NCBI RefSeq assembly: GCF_030445035.2
Contig: NC_080679.1
Span: 118,207,992-118,271,991, forward strand
Length of the DNA: 64,000 bases
From: Dasypus novemcinctus
Lineage: Eukaryota; Chordata; Mammalia; Cingulata; Dasypodidae
Direction: 5' to 3'
This document shows positions 59,556 through 64,000 of the stretch, in pieces. The position numbers were made by a program, and so were the translations under genes. How positions within the stretch are numbered: position 1 is the stretch's first letter; each line of letters begins with the position of its first letter. The notes under the pieces are model-generated. The model had not been told where the DNA came from. It made no database searches and worked only from the letters and a program-made list of their open reading frames with translations.

Positions 59556-60072
59556 TCCTCCCATTCTTAAAACCTTCTCAAAGTACCTATCACACTGAAA
59601 ATTCCACATTTCTCATTGAGGCCTAAATACACTGGCCCTTGCCCACCTCTCCTACCTCTAGGTCACAGGTGTCCAAACATACTCCTTCTTGCTGCCTTCA
59701 ATCATTCGCAGCCCTTCCTGTCTTAAGGCCTTTCCATTTGCTCTTTTCTTCCATGGAACACTATTCCTAAAGTAATTCTAACGTCATCTCCTTGGAGATA
59801 TTTCCTCTGTTCATCCAATCTAAAATGAACTCTCCCACCACATACACACATCACTATTTGGTGCCTTCCTCTATATATTTTTTTCATAGCGCATATCACT
59901 ACATGAAAATCCAGTATATATTTATTTCTTTGCTTTTTTGCCTGTCTCTTCCCCACCAGAATGTCAGCACTGTGAGTGTAGAAACATTTTCTGTCTTGTA
60001 CTCCAGCACCTAGACCAGTGCCTAAAGCATGGAAGGAGCTAAATTAATATTGACTGATGGAATGAATGCCTT
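59556..60072 (+). mobile_element. L2 3' end
   Basis: 'aggcctttccatttgctctt', 'ccaccagaatgtcagcactg', 'cagcacctagaccagtgcc', 'gaatgaatg' follow the L2 consensus. Confidence 0.85.
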
Positions 60073-60429
60073 ACAGCTGCTCTCTGGCAATTTCTCTTCA
60101 AATCGCTTCCTGCTTCATAGTAATTAATGTTACTCAGCTATTATCCTCAACTTTTCAGAATGCTCCTTGTCCTAGGAGTTCTTAAAGGCCAAGAATATGA
60201 GAGGGCAGAGAGAGAGGGTCACAGTTTAGCATTACATCCTGGGAATAGAGTAGGTGCCATACCACACACTATTATCTGAGATGAGAGGAAAGACAACTCT
60301 GACAAAAAATACCTCCTCTATTGGTCTATCACATAGTCTGAAATTCTACTCTTAAGGATTAAATTATTAATTCTTCTACATCAAGGTATTGATGCTTCTT
60401 CAATTATTCAGACCATTAACAGGTGTTTA

Positions 60430-60525
60430 ATGAATAGTGTTCTTCTCTATCCTCAGAACCTAGCATACTGCCTTGCTCACAGATACACTCAACAGATATT
60501 TGTTAAATGAATAACTTAGAAAGTA
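60430..60525 (+). mobile_element. L2 3' end fragment
   Basis: 'cagaacctagcatactgcc...acagatatttgttaaatgaat'. Confidence 0.7.
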
Positions 60526-62676
60526 AACTTTCTGAGTTTACTACCTCCTTTTTCTTACCATTCCCTTAAGTCCTTATTCTGAAAGACTCTCCTTACCACT
60601 CCAACGCTGACAGTTCTTTTCCTACTTTAGTTATACTCCTGGAATTTTTACAGAAAAAATAATATACTAGCTACTGGTTAAGAGTAAAGATCTTGGCAGC
60701 TGAGATGAGGGGCACAGATGCTTTTCTGAAACCTAATCTCTTCAGCCTAACCTTCAAACTTGCTATGAGATTGACTTCAGCCAACATGTTCCAAATGTTT
60801 CCACCCAACTCCCCAGCTGAACCCTTCATTTCAAGCTGGCTGGCCTCCCCCCTGTCCTCTCTTCACAACTGCTCCTGTGTTTCTTCACCACCACCCCTTC
60901 TTCTGCCCTTGAAAATGACACATTTCCTCAGGATATGGATTAAGGAGCAGCTCTTCCATCAATCCTTCTTCTGCATATACTAAGATAATAAATCTCACCT
61001 ATGAAATCCTACAGTAATAACTGATAGTACCACTCATTTGACTACTGAAGTATATCTTATCCTGGGTCATCATTTAATTGTACCAGAGTTTATCTTGGCT
61101 CTATGACCTGACTGTATAAACACGGAATATAATTTATTTTTCTCCTATATTTCCCCTATATTTCATAAAGACCCAGTGGCTGCTTTAACACAATCCTGGG
61201 ACTAGTAGATACTGTTTGAATTAAGTAATAAACTAAGTTCATGTAACTATAGGAGAGCTACAGCTGCTGCACCAAAGCTTTGTGAGGGGCATCTCTGACT
61301 AAAGCCAAAGATGAATTCTAGCCTTTGGCATTAATGTCAAGCTGTCACCTCGTAGGCCTGTTTTAAGCCTGAAGAGAGAATGAAGGCTGACATAAGACAA
61401 GATGGTGATCTTCACCCTTAGCTATTCCCTCTGACCCAGCCCTTATCAAATAGTGCTTGGTTTTCCTTCTAAAATACAGTGAAAACAACTATAATACCAT
61501 ATTAATCTATTTTAATTTTTAGAGCATATATTTTTTACATGAGTTGTCCTGGTAACAAAATTGCTTAGTCTTTCAACAACTGAAACTTTCCTCAGATACA
61601 TTAAAAATTAACGTTTCATCCCTAGATATATCTCTACAGCTTAAAAATTAAGTGTTATATGCCTATTTTCAGGTCTGTCATATATGAAGCAAGGAAAATA
61701 TCAAAGATTACTGTGGGCATGTCAAAAAATTCAGGAGCCAGCTTCAAGAGGCTCCTACTGGCAAAAGTTGGGAAAATTTGAACAACAATAAGAATAGTAA
61801 TTGCAACAGATTGAAATAAATGTGTTTGAAGTCCACTTTTAAAAGTAACTTTAAAAAAACAACTTAAAAATCACTCATCAAATAAAAAATAAGAAATGCA
61901 AAACAAGAAAAATTCACTTGACCCCTTTGGAAAATACTAAGCATCAACTCTTTTGAAAAACTGGTAAATAAAGAGAAGGAATCAAACATCTATCCTCCCT
62001 TTCCTAAATTAATTGTACCTCAGGGTAACCAAGTAGCTGATGAAGGGGAGTTTGTGCTTATTTTCCATAGACGTATTCTGGCTAATTAATGAAGGGCAAA
62101 CAGTAGTGGAATATCGCGGTGACTGAGTATGTTGTTGACCTAATTTTTCACCCCTTCCATTGTCCATGCCCTTCCTTCGTATCTTTGCTGTGCCCTCCCA
62201 TGGAAGGCAGGACCACTTTCCTACCTCTTGACTTTGGATTTGGCCATCTGACTTTCTTTGGCCAATGGGATGAGGTAGAAGTGATGGTATGCTAATTACA
62301 AACTCCGGCCTCAAGAGAATTTGCATACTTTTACTAGCTCTCTGTTTCTTCCATCATCGTAAGAAAAACATGATCCAGGATAGTCTTCTGGACCCAGGAA
62401 GAGGATGAGGGGCATGTGGAGCAGAGTCAAGTTGCCCCAGCCAATCCTAGATTAGACCAGCAGTCCACTCACAAGTCATTAGCTAAATACTTATTGTCAT
62501 GCTGCTGAGATTCCTTGATCTTTTGTTATGCACCAAATAACTGACATGATCTCTGTTTTGCAATCCCCAATTTAAAAATGGGTGTATGAAATGATTGTGA
62601 ATGACAGCTAACATCACAAAACGAGATAAACTGATATATGCTATGCCTCCTGATCGAAGTAAGCAACACCCTCTAG
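60526..62676. other. Intergenic, nothing recognised
   Basis: Includes the 105-codon minus-strand frame at 62009-62326 and others, none resembling a known protein. 62180-62460 looks like an old LTR piece ('gccaatgggatgaggtagaag'). Confidence 0.4.
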
Positions 62677-62869
62677 CAGGGGTTCTTAATCTTTTTTGCT
62701 CCATGGACCCTTTTGCCAGTTAAGTGAAAACCACAGACCCCTTATAAGTCCACACTATACTATGTATTATTTAATAAATACATCACACCCGCACCAACAT
62801 GTCCCCACAAGTATAATGGTTTTTTTGGAATTTCAATTCAAGCTCACAGACCCTTTGTTAAGAACCCTG
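62677..62869 (+). mobile_element. hAT-type MITE copy 1
   Basis: 193 bp with inverted ends caggggttcttaa / ttaagaaccctg and an 8-bp duplication ccctctag / ccttatag (6 of 8). Nonautonomous. Confidence 0.8.
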
Positions 62870-63094
62870 CCTTATAGGCTTGCCGAAATCAAACCTGAAA
62901 CTGATCAAACCTCTAAATCTGTCAGTTTACAGAAAACACAGGTGTCAGGAGAACATATCAAACAAACTAAAATTCATTTTGTGAGAAACTCTCACGACAA
63001 ATGATCTAGTTTCTTAAATAAACAATATGAAAGGGGGAAAAAAAAAGAGGGAACCAATAGATCAAAGAGATGTAAGAGATTTTAAAAATCAATC

Positions 63095-63735
63095 ACCATG
63101 TGTATTAATTACTTAGGGCTGCTTAAGAACCACAAACAGGGTGGCTTGAAACAATAGAGATTTATTCTCTTATAGTTTCTGCAGGCTAAAAATCGAAAAT
63201 CAAGGTATTACCAGGGCCATGCTACCTCTGAAGCCTTTAGAGCAGGGGTTCTTAACCTCTTTTGTTCCACGAACCCCCTTTGCTGGTCAGGTGAAAACCA
63301 CGGACCCCTTACTAAGCCCATACTATATGTGTACTATTTAATAAATTTATCACACCCGCACCAACACGCCCCTACAAGAATAATGTCTTTTTGAACCTTA
63401 ATTCAAGCTTGCAGACCCCTGGTTAAGAGCCCTGCTCTGGAGGAAGAGCCTTCCTTGTCTCTTCCTGGTTTCTGGCAGTCTCAGGCATTCCTTAGCTCGT
63501 GGGGGCATAGCTCTAGACTCTGGTTCTTTTTTCATATGGCCATTTTCCCTCTGTGTCCACATTTCCTTCTACTTTAAGTTTAAGGATGCCAGTCACACTG
63601 GATTAGACCTACCTTAATTCAGTAGGACCTTACCCTAACTAATTAAATCCACAAAGACCGTGTTTCCAAGTAAGGTCACATTCTGAGGCCAGGTGGACAT
63701 GAATCTGGAGAGGACACTAGTCAACCCAGTTCACC
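63095..63735 (+). mobile_element. MaLR/ERVL-like LTR, interrupted by a MITE
   Basis: Starts 'tgtattaattacttagggctgc...gggtggcttgaaacaat' and ends 'aaggtcacattctgaggcc...gaggacactagtcaaccc', a common ancient LTR-like repeat. The copy at 63243-63434 splits it. Family name not certain. Confidence 0.7.
63243..63434 (+). mobile_element. hAT-type MITE copy 2
   Basis: 192 bp with ends caggggttcttaac / gttaagagccctg and an 8-bp duplication ctttagag / ctctggag (6 of 8), inserted in the LTR-like repeat. Confidence 0.82.
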
Positions 63736-63859
63736 ATGTGGACCTTATTTAAATCCCAATTAAAACAATTTTTAAAAAATTATAGGACAGGGAGGATGAC
63801 TTGCGATTTGAACATTGGGTATGCGATATTTTAGGGAAATAGTTAATTGTCTTAGGAGT

Positions 63860-64000
63860 TGTTTTAGTCTGCTAGGCTGCTGAGAGCCATATAACAGAAA
63901 TGGGTTGGCTTTCACAATGGGGATGTATTATCATGTAAAGCTTGCAATTTCAGTGCTGAGAAAAATGTCCAAATCAAGATATCATCAGGCAATGCTCTCT
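63860..64000 (+). mobile_element. LTR-like repeat start, cut by the window edge
   Basis: 'gttttagtctgctaggctgctgag...gaaatgggttggctttcac...atcatcaggcaatgctctct' resembles the start of a xenarthran LTR-like repeat. Confidence 0.5.

Noticed and set aside
50000..64000. Search for ACTR3, the neighbour I expect from human chromosome 2 order
   Set aside because: No exon resembling ACTR3 was seen; it presumably lies beyond the window.

Overview
This is a vertebrate, clearly mammalian, nuclear window. It is AT-rich and full of LINE-1, MIR, L2, LTR and hAT remnants, with one CpG island. About twenty copies of tRNA-derived SINEs of the armadillo DAS type (heads reading like 'gaagtggatgtggctcaa...gttcaatccc') point to a xenarthran, most likely an armadillo such as Dasypus. 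That assignment is inference from the repeats.

The window holds one protein-coding gene, SLC35F5, complete on the minus strand. The start codon lies in a CpG-island promoter at about 46.8 kb and the stop codon at 14.4 kb. Fifteen coding exons, all with GT/AG borders and compatible phases, give an intact 1575-bp CDS of 524 residues (I remember the human protein as 523). The product is a ten-helix member of the drug/metabolite transporter superfamily. A good acceptor at 8350 and a possible donor 18 bp past the stop suggest that most of the 3' UTR lies in a sixteenth exon reaching down to about 5.8 kb.

Layout. 1-5.1 kb: nested LINE-1 copies, two of them facing each other. 5.1-8.35 kb: nearly repeat-free, the probable 3' UTR exon and its flank. 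8.35-14.4 kb: predicted last intron, with a SINE/20-bp minisatellite composite that carries a CpG-rich solo LTR, followed by a cluster of four monomer SINEs. 14.4-46.8 kb: coding exons and introns, with a retrocopy at 26.7-27.5 kb. 46.5-47.3 kb: CpG island with CRE, ETS, NRF1-like and GC-box sites. 47.4-64 kb: intergenic, made largely of repeats (a 2.6-kb minus-strand xenarthran retroelement block, LINE-1 ORF1/ORF2 remnants, MER20/MER5A, L2, two hAT-type elements, MaLR-like LTR sequence). I found no second protein-coding gene.

The observations most worth following up are the exon 14 splice donor that lies inside a SINE fragment, the SINE-minisatellite composite with its 14-bp target-site duplication and nested LTR, the retrocopy of unknown parentage inside a MIR, the predicted separate 3' UTR exon, and the ~250-bp complex sequence at 5.47-5.72 kb.
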